From: Halolamina sediminis
GTDB taxonomy: Archaea > Halobacteriota > Halobacteria > Halobacteriales > Haloferacaceae
Assembly: GCF_001282785.1 (NCBI RefSeq)
Contig: NZ_CVUA01000001.1
Coordinates: forward strand, 1,860,001 to 1,924,000
Length of the DNA stretch: 64,000 bases
Direction: 5' to 3'
Below, in pieces: positions 17,515-27,200 of the stretch. How positions within the stretch are numbered: the first letter of the stretch is position 1; the number at the start of each line of letters is the position of its first letter. The translations under genes were made by a program, and so were the position numbers. The notes beneath the pieces are model-generated. The model ran no database searches, was not told the origin of the DNA, and saw only the letters and a list, made by a program, of their open reading frames with translations.

Positions 17515-18674
17515 GTCGTCACACCTCCATCGTGTCGCTCGGCGACCTCCTCGATCTCCTGCAGCCGGTCGATGTCCTCGCGAGCGTACGTGAGAAGTGT
17601 CGTAAACGAAGCCAAGTTGCGTTCCGTCAGCGTCATCCCGAGGTTCACCTCCGGACAGTAGGAGTCGAGGAGGTTCCGCACCACCGACGCCTGAATGCGG
17701 TAGTCGTCGTCGACGATGTACGGTGCCGGCGCGCGGATCTGCCCGATCGCCTTGCGCGTCTCTTCGGGGACGAGCCCGTCGACGCTCCGTTTCGACACCG
17801 CGATCCGGGACAGCGCCGCCCCGTCGACGGATTTCCGGCCGAGGAACGGCAGGATGTAGCCGGGCAGCGTCCGCGTCATCGTGATCGAGCGGCCCAGCGC
17901 CGCGTAGCCGACCTCCTCCTCGGGCAGGCGCAGCGAGGTGACGACGTCCCGGAGGTCGATGATCGGCGCGTCGAGGTCCTCGTAGCTTCCCGGGTCGATC
18001 CGTTCGAGGATCGGCCCGGAGATGAGGTCGACGATGGCCGAGGCGACGTACTCGTTGTACTCGTGGAAGCGCCCCTCGGCGGCGTCCTCGTAGGCGAGCC
18101 GCTGATTGTCGACGAGGATCATCCCGTCGATGTGCTCTTCGAGCCGGTCGAGCCCGTACATCGTGTTCGCCGCCTGCCGCGTCGCACGAACCTCGTCGTC
18201 GTCCTTCGTGGCTCGCGCGGTGTTCGGAAGCACCCCCACGGCGATGACGTGTGTCGTCTCCTCCCCGTACTCCCGGAGTGCCTCCGCCAGGTGCGGCGCG
18301 ATCCCACAGCCCGTCCCACCACCTAACCCCAAGAACAGGAACGCGTACGGCGGCGTCTCGTCCCCGAACCGTGTCCGGTACGCGTCACGGATGGCGTCGC
18401 CCTGATCGGCGACGACTTCGTCGGCCTTCCGGGGGTCACGGCCGAACCCGCCGGCGACCTGTTCCTCGAATCCCGCCGTGTTCCCCGGCACGAGGCCGAC
18501 GCCTTCGGCGATCCCGTACCACGCGTCCCGTTCGATGTTGGAGAGGTTCTGCAGATCCCGTATAGTGGAGTTGAACGCCACTGGCGTCGCGAGCTGGGCC
18601 ACACGCTGGTGGTCGAACACCGCGTCGACGATGGCACACCCCGCTTGGCCCGCACCCACGAATAGGTATGGCAT
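17511..18674 (-). CDS. CetZ/FtsZ-like tubulin-superfamily GTPase, tubulin operon gene 1
   Basis: A 387-residue tubulin-superfamily protein. It begins FVGAGQAGCAIVD (GxGQAG, residues 7-12, the N-terminal loop style of haloarchaeal CetZ), has FNST at 34-37, the signature loop GLGGGTGCG (116-124), the VDNQRL/EYNEYVASAI helix 6-7 region, and a T7-like APIIDLRDV (236-244) with the NxDxxD acidic pair kept. Nucleotide binding and hydrolysis are therefore likely. It differs enough from standard CetZ that I give no gene symbol. As the promoter-proximal gene it should be the most abundant product of the operon. A TATA-like box lies 30-39 bases upstream of the ATG. Confidence 0.85.
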   Translation of the reverse strand: MPYLFVGAGQAGCAIVDAVFDHQRVAQLATPVAFNSTIRDLQNLSNIERDAWYGIAEGVGLVPGNTAGFEEQVAGGFGRDPRKADEVVADQGDAIRDAYRTRFGDETPPYAFLFLGLGGGTGCGIAPHLAEALREYGEETTHVIAVGVLPNTARATKDDDEVRATRQAANTMYGLDRLEEHIDGMILVDNQRLAYEDAAEGRFHEYNEYVASAIVDLISGPILERIDPGSYEDLDAPIIDLRDVVTSLRLPEEEVGYAALGRSITMTRTLPGYILPFLGRKSVDGAALSRIAVSKRSVDGLVPEETRKAIGQIRAPAPYIVDDDYRIQASVVRNLLDSYCPEVNLGMTLTERNLASFTTLLTYAREDIDRLQEIEEVAERHDGGVTT

Positions 18675-18703
18675 TGATACATTCGGGAGTAATTATCCAA
18701 GCC

Positions 18704-18713
18704 ACATATAATA
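18704..18713 (-). promoter_or_regulatory. Putative promoter of the eight-gene tubulin operon
   Basis: On the minus strand the box reads GTATTATATG, centred about 35 bases upstream of the ATG at 18674. The surrounding 172-base divergent intergenic region is noticeably AT-richer than the genes. A short or absent 5' leader is expected. Assigned from sequence and position only. Confidence 0.5.
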
Positions 18714-18810
18714 CTGTCGTAAATTGAGGTGATCGGCGAACGTCGATCGGTAGGCACCGCCTAATCGGGCGTACTGCCACGTTGTGGTTCCGCGAGTTCG
18801 CTGAAGCCAA

Positions 18811-18818
18811 CTTTTTTT
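18811..18818 (+). promoter_or_regulatory. Putative promoter of the GTPase/propeller pair
   Basis: A T-rich stretch (CTTTTTTT) is centred about 32 bases upstream of the ATG at 18847, the spacing of a haloarchaeal TATA box for a leaderless transcript. This favours the ATG at 18847 over the in-frame TTG at 18817, which would lie upstream of the transcription start. Confidence 0.4.
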
Positions 18819-18846
18819 GTCACTCGACATATCCCTCCGTTGTACA

Positions 18847-21048
18847 ATGGCGAACTCCCTGAAGAAGCTGATCCGGAGCCCGTCTTTCGTCGAGTTCGTC
18901 TCCGGAATCCTCTACCTCTCTATCGTTGGCGTCGTCGCGTCGTTCCTGCTCGAAAGCCTCTGGCTGCCGGCGTGGGAGAGCCGTGGGATCGCCTTCCGAA
19001 CGGTGCGCCTGATCGGGCGGACGATCGGGACGTTCTTCCCGAGCGAGAGCTTCCTGTTCGTGCTCCCGTTCCCGTTGGGGGTGTTCGTTGGCGTCTCACT
19101 CGTCTGGTTCGTCGACACGTACAAGCGGTACCAGGCAATCGTTCTCTGGGCCGGCATCGGCATCGTGGTCGCACAGCTCCTGATCATGGGTCGGCTGTTC
19201 GACGTCCTGATCCAGAACTTCTCGCTGCTCATTCTCTCGTCGCTCGTCCTCGGCGTCGTCGCCGGGATCCAGATCGGCGGCATCCCGCTGATCGGGTGGC
19301 TCCGCCGGGACCGCGACCACCTGATCGGCAGCCCGCCGAACGAGTTCGACCGCGCCCCGCTGGCGGTGTGGGGGATCCTCCTCCTCATGGTCGTCGCCGG
19401 CCTCGTCGACGCACACCTCTCGCTCGGGTTCGGCGGCGGCCCCGTCGAACCGACCCGGGTCGAGCAGCTCGGCGGGAACGTCGTCGGGAGCGCGATCCTG
19501 CTCGGCGCGTTCTGGAAGTTCACCGAGTACGAGTCCGAGATCAGGACGGTCCAGATCGGCCCCGCACGGGGCGGGAAAACCGCGATCCTGGGCGGGCTGT
19601 ACAACCACCTCGAAACGGAGAACAGCATCACGATCCTCCGCGGCGGGGAGTTCGACACGGCGATCAGCAACCGGATCGAGAACGGCGAGTTCCCGCCACG
19701 GAACCAGCTCCGCGAGGTGGATCGGGGGCGACAGTACCGGTTCCTCGAGATCCCGTTCGTCTCCGACCGCCGGTTCTTCCGGAAGAAGGTCGTCGTCGGG
19801 ACCCTCGACTACCCGGGCGAGCTCATCACCGGCGGGTCGAACTGGAAGCCGCTCGACGAGGAGCTCGAAGCGGTCAGACAGGAGGAGCGACACGACCTGA
19901 TACTCGACCACGAGTACATCGAGAACGAGGTCGACGTGCCGGTGCTGGCGCCCGCGGCGTTGAAGATCGACGCCGCGCTGGGGCGGCTCAGTTCGGCGTT
20001 CTCGTCGACCGACCAGTGGGAGGAGGCCGAACGCGTGCTCGAGAACGCCGAGTCGCTGTCGTACCAGGAGACGGTCCCGCCAGAGGCGCTGGCGAACGCG
20101 CTCTCCCGGCTCGTCGACGGAGCCGACACGATCCTGTTCACCGTCCCGCTGGACGATTTCGCCCAGCGTGCCGCGGCGGCGGGACAGATGCCACAGCACA
20201 CCGACGCCTACTGGCTGCGGCGGACCGGCGGGCAGTACGAGGTGTACAGCACGGACGGCGAACTGGTCGGGCGGTACGACACGCTCGACGATCTGGAGTT
20301 CGAGGCGATCCTCGAGGAGGCCCCCGAGGTCATTACCGACCTCCCCCGGTACGACCATCCGGAGCTCGGCGACGTGCGGCTGGTGATCGAGGGGCGGCCG
20401 GCTCGGACCCCCTCCAGCGAGTACCGCGAGGTGTACGAGGGGATCGTCGACCAGTGTGACACCGGGGCGAAGTCGTTCGTCTGGGTCGCGTCGATGTCGG
20501 ACTACGCGAAGCGACACTTCACCGCCGCCTACACCGCCTACGTGGGGAACAACGAGACGCGGAGCAGTCTGAACCCCACCGAGATCCTGAGCAGCGAGAC
20601 GCTCCCCAACCACCCGTCGCTCCCCCACGAGGACGGCGTGTACACCACGTTCGCCGACTGGATCGAGACCCAGTACCTGGACGTGCCGGAGAACTGGGAC
20701 GGCTACCGGCGGTCGCTCCGGGAGCGAACCCAAGAGGAGTTCCTCTACCCGCTCTGGTACGACGTCGAGTCGGACGAGCAGGGCGAGCGAATCAAGACCG
20801 GGAGTCGCCCCATCCTCCAGGGCGCCGACCGGCTGATCGACCGGATCGAGGGGCGGACGCTCGTCCGGACCTACCCGTGGCGGTCCCACCTGCCGGGTAG
20901 CGAGTCACTGTCGAAGTCCGAGGAGATGGTCGAGAACATGAGAGAAAGCCTCAACACGGAGCGATCGGCGAACGAGCTCGGGATCGAAACCGAGAACGAG
21001 GAGGTCGGGGTTGGAACCGAAAGCGAACACGCCGAGGCGGACCGATGA
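18847..21048 (+). CDS. Polytopic membrane protein with P-loop GTPase domain
   Basis: The protein has 733 residues. Roughly six membrane helices fill the first 225 residues (SIVGVVASFLLESLWL, FLFVLPFPLGVFVGVSLVW, AIVLWAGIGIVVAQLLIMG and others). A cytoplasmic NTPase domain follows: Walker A GPARGGKT (238-245), a switch II/Walker B-type GTLDYPGEL (D321), and a later FVWVASMSDY strand where a G4 NKxD motif would be expected, here degenerate. This pattern fits a TRAFAC-like GTPase, although nucleotide specificity cannot be read with certainty. It is divergent from the tubulin operon and overlaps the next gene (ATGA). The protein at 27705 looks like an inactive sibling with the same topology. Confidence 0.8.
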   Translation: MANSLKKLIRSPSFVEFVSGILYLSIVGVVASFLLESLWLPAWESRGIAFRTVRLIGRTIGTFFPSESFLFVLPFPLGVFVGVSLVWFVDTYKRYQAIVLWAGIGIVVAQLLIMGRLFDVLIQNFSLLILSSLVLGVVAGIQIGGIPLIGWLRRDRDHLIGSPPNEFDRAPLAVWGILLLMVVAGLVDAHLSLGFGGGPVEPTRVEQLGGNVVGSAILLGAFWKFTEYESEIRTVQIGPARGGKTAILGGLYNHLETENSITILRGGEFDTAISNRIENGEFPPRNQLREVDRGRQYRFLEIPFVSDRRFFRKKVVVGTLDYPGELITGGSNWKPLDEELEAVRQEERHDLILDHEYIENEVDVPVLAPAALKIDAALGRLSSAFSSTDQWEEAERVLENAESLSYQETVPPEALANALSRLVDGADTILFTVPLDDFAQRAAAAGQMPQHTDAYWLRRTGGQYEVYSTDGELVGRYDTLDDLEFEAILEEAPEVITDLPRYDHPELGDVRLVIEGRPARTPSSEYREVYEGIVDQCDTGAKSFVWVASMSDYAKRHFTAAYTAYVGNNETRSSLNPTEILSSETLPNHPSLPHEDGVYTTFADWIETQYLDVPENWDGYRRSLRERTQEEFLYPLWYDVESDEQGERIKTGSRPILQGADRLIDRIEGRTLVRTYPWRSHLPGSESLSKSEEMVENMRESLNTERSANELGIETENEEVGVGTESEHAEADR

Positions 21049-24047
21049 GCTGTCGACTCTACACGGCGACGAACGCGAACTGCATCGTCGGCGGGGAGCC
21101 GCCGGCGGGGGAGTCGGCGACGATTCGGGAGGACTTCGAGGCGGGCGTCAGCCTCGTCGTCGACACGACCGGCGAGGAGACGACGGTTCGCGGTGCCGTT
21201 CCCGCACACCGTGAGGCACCCGAGGCGCTCGTCGGCGTCGTCACCGGCCCCCGCGGCGACGACCCGCTGCGCAACTACCACGACGCCGTTCGGGACGTGT
21301 TCGACGACCGCCCCGGCTGGCGGGTCCGCACAGACGTCGTCAACGGCCGTCTGTTCGAGGCGCTGGGTCGGCCGGCCGGCCCGACACCCGGCGAGGAACT
21401 GCTTTCGTCGGTCCGGACCCACCGCCGGGACGGCGAGCACGTCGAGATCGGCGTCCCCGACGCGGCGAACGCGGCGGAGGTCCTTCGAGCGCTCCTCGAT
21501 CGGGAGGGCGACGGAGTGTACGTGATCTCTACCCAGGAGCCGCCGGACCACGTCGGGACAGACGTGTTCGTCCACCTCGCCGACCGCTACACCAGCCCGG
21601 AGCTGGTCGATCTGGAGACGGATCTCTCCCCGGGCGAACGGGTGGGCCGCCGGGTCGACGAGCTCGTCGACGAGCTCCCCCCGCCAGCGGTCGCGTCACG
21701 ACTCGAATCCGAGACCCAACAGCGGGACGTGTCGCTGGGGTTCGAGGCCGACTCTTCTGGCGGCGGGCTCGGGAGGACGGTGCTCGCCGGTGTGGGTATC
21801 GGGCTCGCGGTCGCCGTACTCCTCGCCGGGGTTGGGCCCGCCACGAGCGGGAGCCAAGTCACGCTCGATCTCGGGTGGCTGCCGATCGCCCCCACCCTCC
21901 CGCCGTGGGCGCCGTTGGCCGCCGGAGTAGTCGCCGTCGTCTCCGCCGTCTCAGTGCCCGGCGTCCGTCGGCTGTTCGGTGACGCGATCGGTATCGGTGC
22001 CGTTCTGGGTAGTCGACGGAAGCTCGAACCGGAGCAGCGCGAACGGCTGGAGACGGTCGCCGCCATCCTCGAACAGCAGGCCCTCGAGATGGACGGCGAC
22101 CCGTACCGGACTGCGAAATCGGGGCTAAAATCACGGCCGATACAGCCGGCCCAGCGGAGCGTCGTTCACCGACTCGTCGGAGTGCTGGGGGCGCTCGTCC
22201 CGGCAGTCATCGTCGTCGTCGCGGCGTGGCTGCTCCTCGGCATGCTCTCGACGGAGATCGTGACGCTGGCCCTGTTCGCGATCGCTGCAGTCGCACTGGG
22301 GGTGAGAGTCGGGGTCACGTTAGGGGCAGTCGGCGCCAGCTTCGGGAAGCTCTTCTCTGGCGGCTCGTCGGATCGGGAGACCAACGAACAGCAGCGACAG
22401 GAGGCTGACGACGCGGCCGCCGAACGCGATGACGACGACTCCGATCTCGGGATCCGGACGGCCGACGAAGCTGACGACGGGGTCGGGGCCGGCGACGGCT
22501 CGAACCCGATCCCTGATCCGGCGAAGCAGGATCGTGAAGGCGGAGAAGGCTCCGAGCCGCCAGCCGACGACGGGTCGTTCCCGATCGCCGGGTCGGACCG
22601 CGACGACGAGACGGAAGACGGGACGACGGAACCGGCCGATCCGGCCGGCGACGAGGCGGGGATCGCGCAGAGCACCGACGAGACCGAGGGAGATGTGGGA
22701 ATCACGACGACGGATCCCGACACGCCCGAACGCGATGCCACGGACGACGTGTTCGGCGGCGAACAACGAATCGAGACGGCGAGCGAGGAGACGGAGAGCG
22801 ACGAACCGGACCACCTGTTCGACACGGCGACGGAGCGTGACGGGCAGGAATCACGCGACGACGCCGAGGAAAAGCCGACCACGTCCGACGACGAGCGGTC
22901 CCGAACGATCGATGGGGAGCGATCCACTACGGCCGGTGAGGCGCGATCCGACGACGCGGATCCGACGGCTGACGAGCGGGGGTCGAAGACCGGGGTTGCC
23001 CGGAGCACCGGTCCGAAATCGACGGGGACCGACGCCCACGAACCGACGACCCGGGGACCGTTCGAGCAGTTCTTCGACGAGTACCCGGTGACGATGGCGC
23101 CGGTCGTCACCGACGAACGCGTGTTCGTCGCCGGCGACGCCGGGCTCCACGACCGTTCGATCCCGGTCGACCGGAACTGGCTCCCGCAACGACACCTCGA
23201 CACCGTCCGTCTCGGGACCACGCAGGCACATCTCACGCGCCTGAGCCACGACGGGACGCGTGACGACACGATCCCGTTCACGAACCCGTTCGCGGAGCCG
23301 ATCGTCGGCGGGGACGGCACCGTCTACGTCGTCGATTCCTCGTTGACGGTTGCGGCACTCGGTGAGGCCGGACCGCCCGCGATCCAGACGTTCCGACACG
23401 AGCCGAACCACTTCAGCGGCGATCGATGGCTGTACGTCTCCGACCGGCGCGGGAGCCGCATCCTCGGCGCCGACCTGCAGGTGAAACAGGAGCTCTCCGG
23501 CGTGTTCGCCGTCTCGCCCATGGTGGCTGGGGGCTCGGTGACGCTCTGTTTCGAGGACGGGCAGAGCCGTCGGATCGACCTCACGAACAACCGTGCCACG
23601 GATTTCTCCGCCCCTGCCGGGGAGTTCGTCGGCTCCGTTGTCGCGGATGGGACACCGTACATCGCGAGCGAGTCGGGAGTGGTCTGGTCGGGGGAACGGG
23701 GAGGATGGCAGAAGCGGATGGACGCCCACCGGCCCGGGTTCCGGTGGCTCACGGCGAACGACGACGCGATCGTCATGGCGGGGCGGTCGGTCATCTACAC
23801 GCTCGGGACGGGGATGCACCGGGTCGACAGCTTGGAGACGACCGTCTCCTCGGCGCCGGTCGTAACCGACGACAGCGTCTACTTCGCGTCGAACGGCGAG
23901 CTGGTTCGGGCCGACCCCGAACTGAACACGACCGCCCGGATCGACCTCCCGTGGCGGTCGGTCGACGGGCTAGCCGCCGGGGACGACCGGCTGTTCGTCG
24001 TCGCCGACGGCGCCGTCTGGACGGCCCCGTTCTCGGCCGTTCGGTAG
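21045..24047 (+). CDS. Membrane protein with disordered acidic linker and C-terminal beta-propeller
   Basis: The 1000 residues divide into an N-terminal soluble alpha/beta domain of about 230 residues (starting MSCRLYTATNANCIVGGEPP) and about four membrane helices (near 247-270, 292-312, 372-400 and 402-428). A very acidic, Thr/Ser-rich, low-complexity linker (about 440-670) leads to a PQQ/WD-like propeller (about 680-1000, blades such as VFVAGDAGLHDRSIPVD, WLYVSDRRGSRILGADL, VYFASNGELVRADPE). With an even number of helices the propeller should be cytoplasmic. It starts inside the stop of the GTPase gene, so the two are probably made together. A GTPase partner or effector is the likely role; inferred from coupling. 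Confidence 0.75.
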   Translation: MSCRLYTATNANCIVGGEPPAGESATIREDFEAGVSLVVDTTGEETTVRGAVPAHREAPEALVGVVTGPRGDDPLRNYHDAVRDVFDDRPGWRVRTDVVNGRLFEALGRPAGPTPGEELLSSVRTHRRDGEHVEIGVPDAANAAEVLRALLDREGDGVYVISTQEPPDHVGTDVFVHLADRYTSPELVDLETDLSPGERVGRRVDELVDELPPPAVASRLESETQQRDVSLGFEADSSGGGLGRTVLAGVGIGLAVAVLLAGVGPATSGSQVTLDLGWLPIAPTLPPWAPLAAGVVAVVSAVSVPGVRRLFGDAIGIGAVLGSRRKLEPEQRERLETVAAILEQQALEMDGDPYRTAKSGLKSRPIQPAQRSVVHRLVGVLGALVPAVIVVVAAWLLLGMLSTEIVTLALFAIAAVALGVRVGVTLGAVGASFGKLFSGGSSDRETNEQQRQEADDAAAERDDDDSDLGIRTADEADDGVGAGDGSNPIPDPAKQDREGGEGSEPPADDGSFPIAGSDRDDETEDGTTEPADPAGDEAGIAQSTDETEGDVGITTTDPDTPERDATDDVFGGEQRIETASEETESDEPDHLFDTATERDGQESRDDAEEKPTTSDDERSRTIDGERSTTAGEARSDDADPTADERGSKTGVARSTGPKSTGTDAHEPTTRGPFEQFFDEYPVTMAPVVTDERVFVAGDAGLHDRSIPVDRNWLPQRHLDTVRLGTTQAHLTRLSHDGTRDDTIPFTNPFAEPIVGGDGTVYVVDSSLTVAALGEAGPPAIQTFRHEPNHFSGDRWLYVSDRRGSRILGADLQVKQELSGVFAVSPMVAGGSVTLCFEDGQSRRIDLTNNRATDFSAPAGEFVGSVVADGTPYIASESGVVWSGERGGWQKRMDAHRPGFRWLTANDDAIVMAGRSVIYTLGTGMHRVDSLETTVSSAPVVTDDSVYFASNGELVRADPELNTTARIDLPWRSVDGLAAGDDRLFVVADGAVWTAPFSAVR

Positions 24048-24215
24048 GGGCCGGAATCGGCCGGTAAGCGCTTCCTACTCGATCGGTGAAAACACGACTT
24101 CTGATGCTGATTAAGCGGTGTTTACGAGCACCCGAAGACAGCTTCATTCGGCAGGCTCAAACGGTGTGCTCATCACACAGATTTATGTAGAGATAACTTC
24201 AATCGATAGAGTAGA
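24048..24215 (+). promoter_or_regulatory. Intergenic promoter region of the giant tubulin-like gene
   Basis: This AT-rich gap contains a TATA-like TTTATGTA at 24182-24189, centred 30 bases before the ATG at 24216, which fits leaderless transcription. Farther upstream, AAAACAC (near 24088) and GTGTTTAC (near 24117) form an imperfect inverted pair that could be a regulator site. The tubulin/pseudo-GTPase pair therefore seems to have its own promoter. Confidence 0.45.
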
Positions 24216-27200
24216 ATGGCTCGTTGTAACACCCCCGACACGCTGATTGGCGTCGGAGGGGGCGGGAGTAAGGTGGTTTACAAGTTCATGGAACAGGACT
24301 GGATCCTCGAGGACGTCCTGGACACCGAGAACTACGAACGGGACGAACCGGGGGAGCTCCAGGCCTACACGATCGACACGGCCACGGGAGACGACTGGCA
24401 CGACGAGCGCTACGGGCCGATCAACCGAAAGATCCGGAGCCTGCTCGACGATATCGACACGGCGAACGATCTGCTGGATATGGGGATCGAGCAGCGCAAC
24501 CTCGTCGAGTCCATCCCGAACCGATGGACCGAGAAGGGGAACATGACCGCCCCGGGGGCGATCAAGGAGCTGCTGGAGCGGCGGAACGCGAACAACTGGT
24601 GGCTGAAAGACGACCGCGAACCGCTCTCGCACGTCCAGCGGGAGGGGTTCAGCGGCGGCGTCTACCGGCGCCGTGCCGTGAGCAAGGCACTCTACCACAT
24701 CAACGAGCACGTCGGCGACTCCGTCGTCCCGAACAACCCCGGGGAGACCGTCATGGTGACGACGCTCGGGGGCGGGACGGGGTCGGGGATCTTCATCGAC
24801 ATGGCGATGGAGATGGAGGCCGACAGCATCGACCTGTTCGCCGTCATTCCCTCCGTCGGCGACCAGACGAAACAGAAGACGAACGCCTTTGCCGCGCTCT
24901 CCGAGCTCGAGTACCTCTGGATCAACGACGAGAGCCCGTTCCGGTCGGTGACGTTGGTCCCCCACGTCGGGAGCGTGAGCGACGACGACTTCGAGATGGC
25001 GACCGTCCGGAGCATCCTCGCCCACCAGAACGGGATGATCGGCGGGAACCTGTACGACTCGCTCAACCCCCAAAGCACGAACGGCCCGCCGGAGTTCTCG
25101 GCGTTCTCGATGGCCGTCCCGTACACGATGGAGTACGAGGTCGACCAGCGCGAGAGCGCCCGAGAGGAGGTCGAAGAGACGCTCTCGGAGAAGCTCGACG
25201 AGCTCACTGCCGAAGGGTACCTCTACAAGGTCGTCGAGACGTACCTCCAGGAGAACTTCCCCTCGGCGATGGAGGCCGCCGAACAGGACGTCTCGACCGA
25301 GCCGGTCGTGAACCAGGCGATGGAGCTCCGGAACCGGTACGCGGACGTCCGCGACACGCTGCTCACCGACGACGGGCTCCGGGTCGCGGGGTTGGACGAC
25401 GAGCGCAAGACGATCCGGGATCAGGTGCAGGTGCAGGCCAACGGCGAGGTCCAGCTCCCGGACGACGTGGCGGAGCCGGAAGCGGCCCGACAGTTCATCG
25501 AACAGGCGCCGAGCATCGCACACATCGAGCCTAGCGACATCGACAACGAGGGCGCCCTCGGCTACCTCCTCGCGTCGGTCGTCCGGAAGGAGATCGGGAA
25601 CATCGAGAAGCGGTGGCAGCTGTTCAAGAAAATCTCGGCGATCACCGCGGAGAACGTCGAGGGCTCTCACGCGCTGACGGTCTCGCAGGCACGGATGGTG
25701 CGGGACGTGCTCCGGGACATCGTACTCGACCCCGATCAGGAGACGTACCACCACGTTCAGAACCCATCCTTCGACGAAACGCTCGAACAGGTCGAAAGCG
25801 CCGTGAGCCAGCTCGTCGAGGAGCACGACCAGCTGGTGACGCTCCGGGACCGCGTCGACGACGAAGTCGACGACTGGATACAGACGTGGCATGAGAAGGT
25901 TCGAAGCGACACGGCCCAGGTCGCGGCGGTCAACGAACACCGCGCCGACATCGTCTCCCTCGTCGACGAGCTGGAGTCGGCGATCGAGGCCCGCCTCACC
26001 ACGATCAACGACGCGACCACCGAGAGCGGGATGCGGGGGAGCCTGAACTTCGACTCCTTCGGCACTCTCAACGAGAAGCTCGACGCCGTCGGCGCCGAGC
26101 GGATCGACGGCGAGGGGATCAGGGAGGCGCTCGAGCTGCTGGTCGACATCAAGACGGCAGTGTTGGAGCACAACTCCGGCATCCTCCCGGGGCGCCCGGA
26201 CAAGTCCGAGGAGTTCGACAACAAGTATCGGGAGCTCCAGACGCTCGGCGACTGGTTCACGATCAACCCTCAGCGCAGCTCGAAGGACGTTCGTGACCCG
26301 TTCAACTGTATCTTCGATCCCTCGACGATCCAGCGGGAGGCCCAGATCGACCACTCCTACGACGCAGCCATCGACCGCATGACCGCCGCCTTCGAGGAGC
26401 AGTTCACCGACGCCGGGACGCTGATCGAGTTCGGTCCCGAGGACCTCGCGATCGACGACCCCGTGGTCGAGAAGACGGTTCCGACCGACCGCAACCCCTC
26501 GGCGCTACGCGAACAGCTCGTCGACGATCTCGGGTCGAGCAACGCCGCCGACCCGCACTTGCTACTGGACGACGTGATGCCGCTCGACGCCGGCAGCACG
26601 CGCGGCGACAGCGTTTCCCACCACCTGTACGACCGCTACATCCAGCCGTTCGACGAGGAGATCGACGACGTGAAGCAGGGGCTCCATATCCGTGGTGGCA
26701 ACGACGTCGTCAGCACGGGCGGCACCGTAGAGGCGCTCGAACGGCTCCGTGCGATCGCCAGCGTCCACGCCGAAGCCGTCGACGAGGACGTGTCGGTGCC
26801 CGAAGTCACCCCCCCAGAGGACACCGAGACGTACGGTCGCGACTTCGCTCGCGGCTACGAGGGGATCTACGACTTCGACGTCGAGCCGTCCGTCCCCGCG
26901 AACAACGGCGACCACCCGTACCTTCGTCGCGGGGAGACCAACCCGGAGGACTTGGTCAGCTCGCCGCGGAGCATCGAGGAGTCCGCGGTGCTGGAGAACC
27001 ACGAGGACGAGATCTTCCGGTTCTTCGGGAACTCCCTCGAAGCCATGTTCGAGAACAAGCACGGGCGGGCGCCGATCAACGACTTCTCGCCGCGGGCGCT
27101 GAAGGATCGCTCCGAGAGCGACCCGACGTACGACGGGCTCCGGTACGTCTCGGCGTACATGTCCCGGGCGCTGAAGTACGTCGACGATCCCACGACGCCG

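Noticed and set aside
17511-18674. Canonical FtsZ1/FtsZ2 cell-division gene
   Set aside because: The N-terminus is CetZ-like (GxGQAG), overall divergence is high, and the gene is embedded in the special operon rather than near usual ftsZ neighbours.
22166-23320. Long minus-strand open frame of 384 codons, Ser-rich
   Set aside because: It is the mirror of the acidic Thr/Asp-rich linker of the 21045 protein; GAC/GAG codons read backwards give Ser/Val-rich nonsense with no domain.
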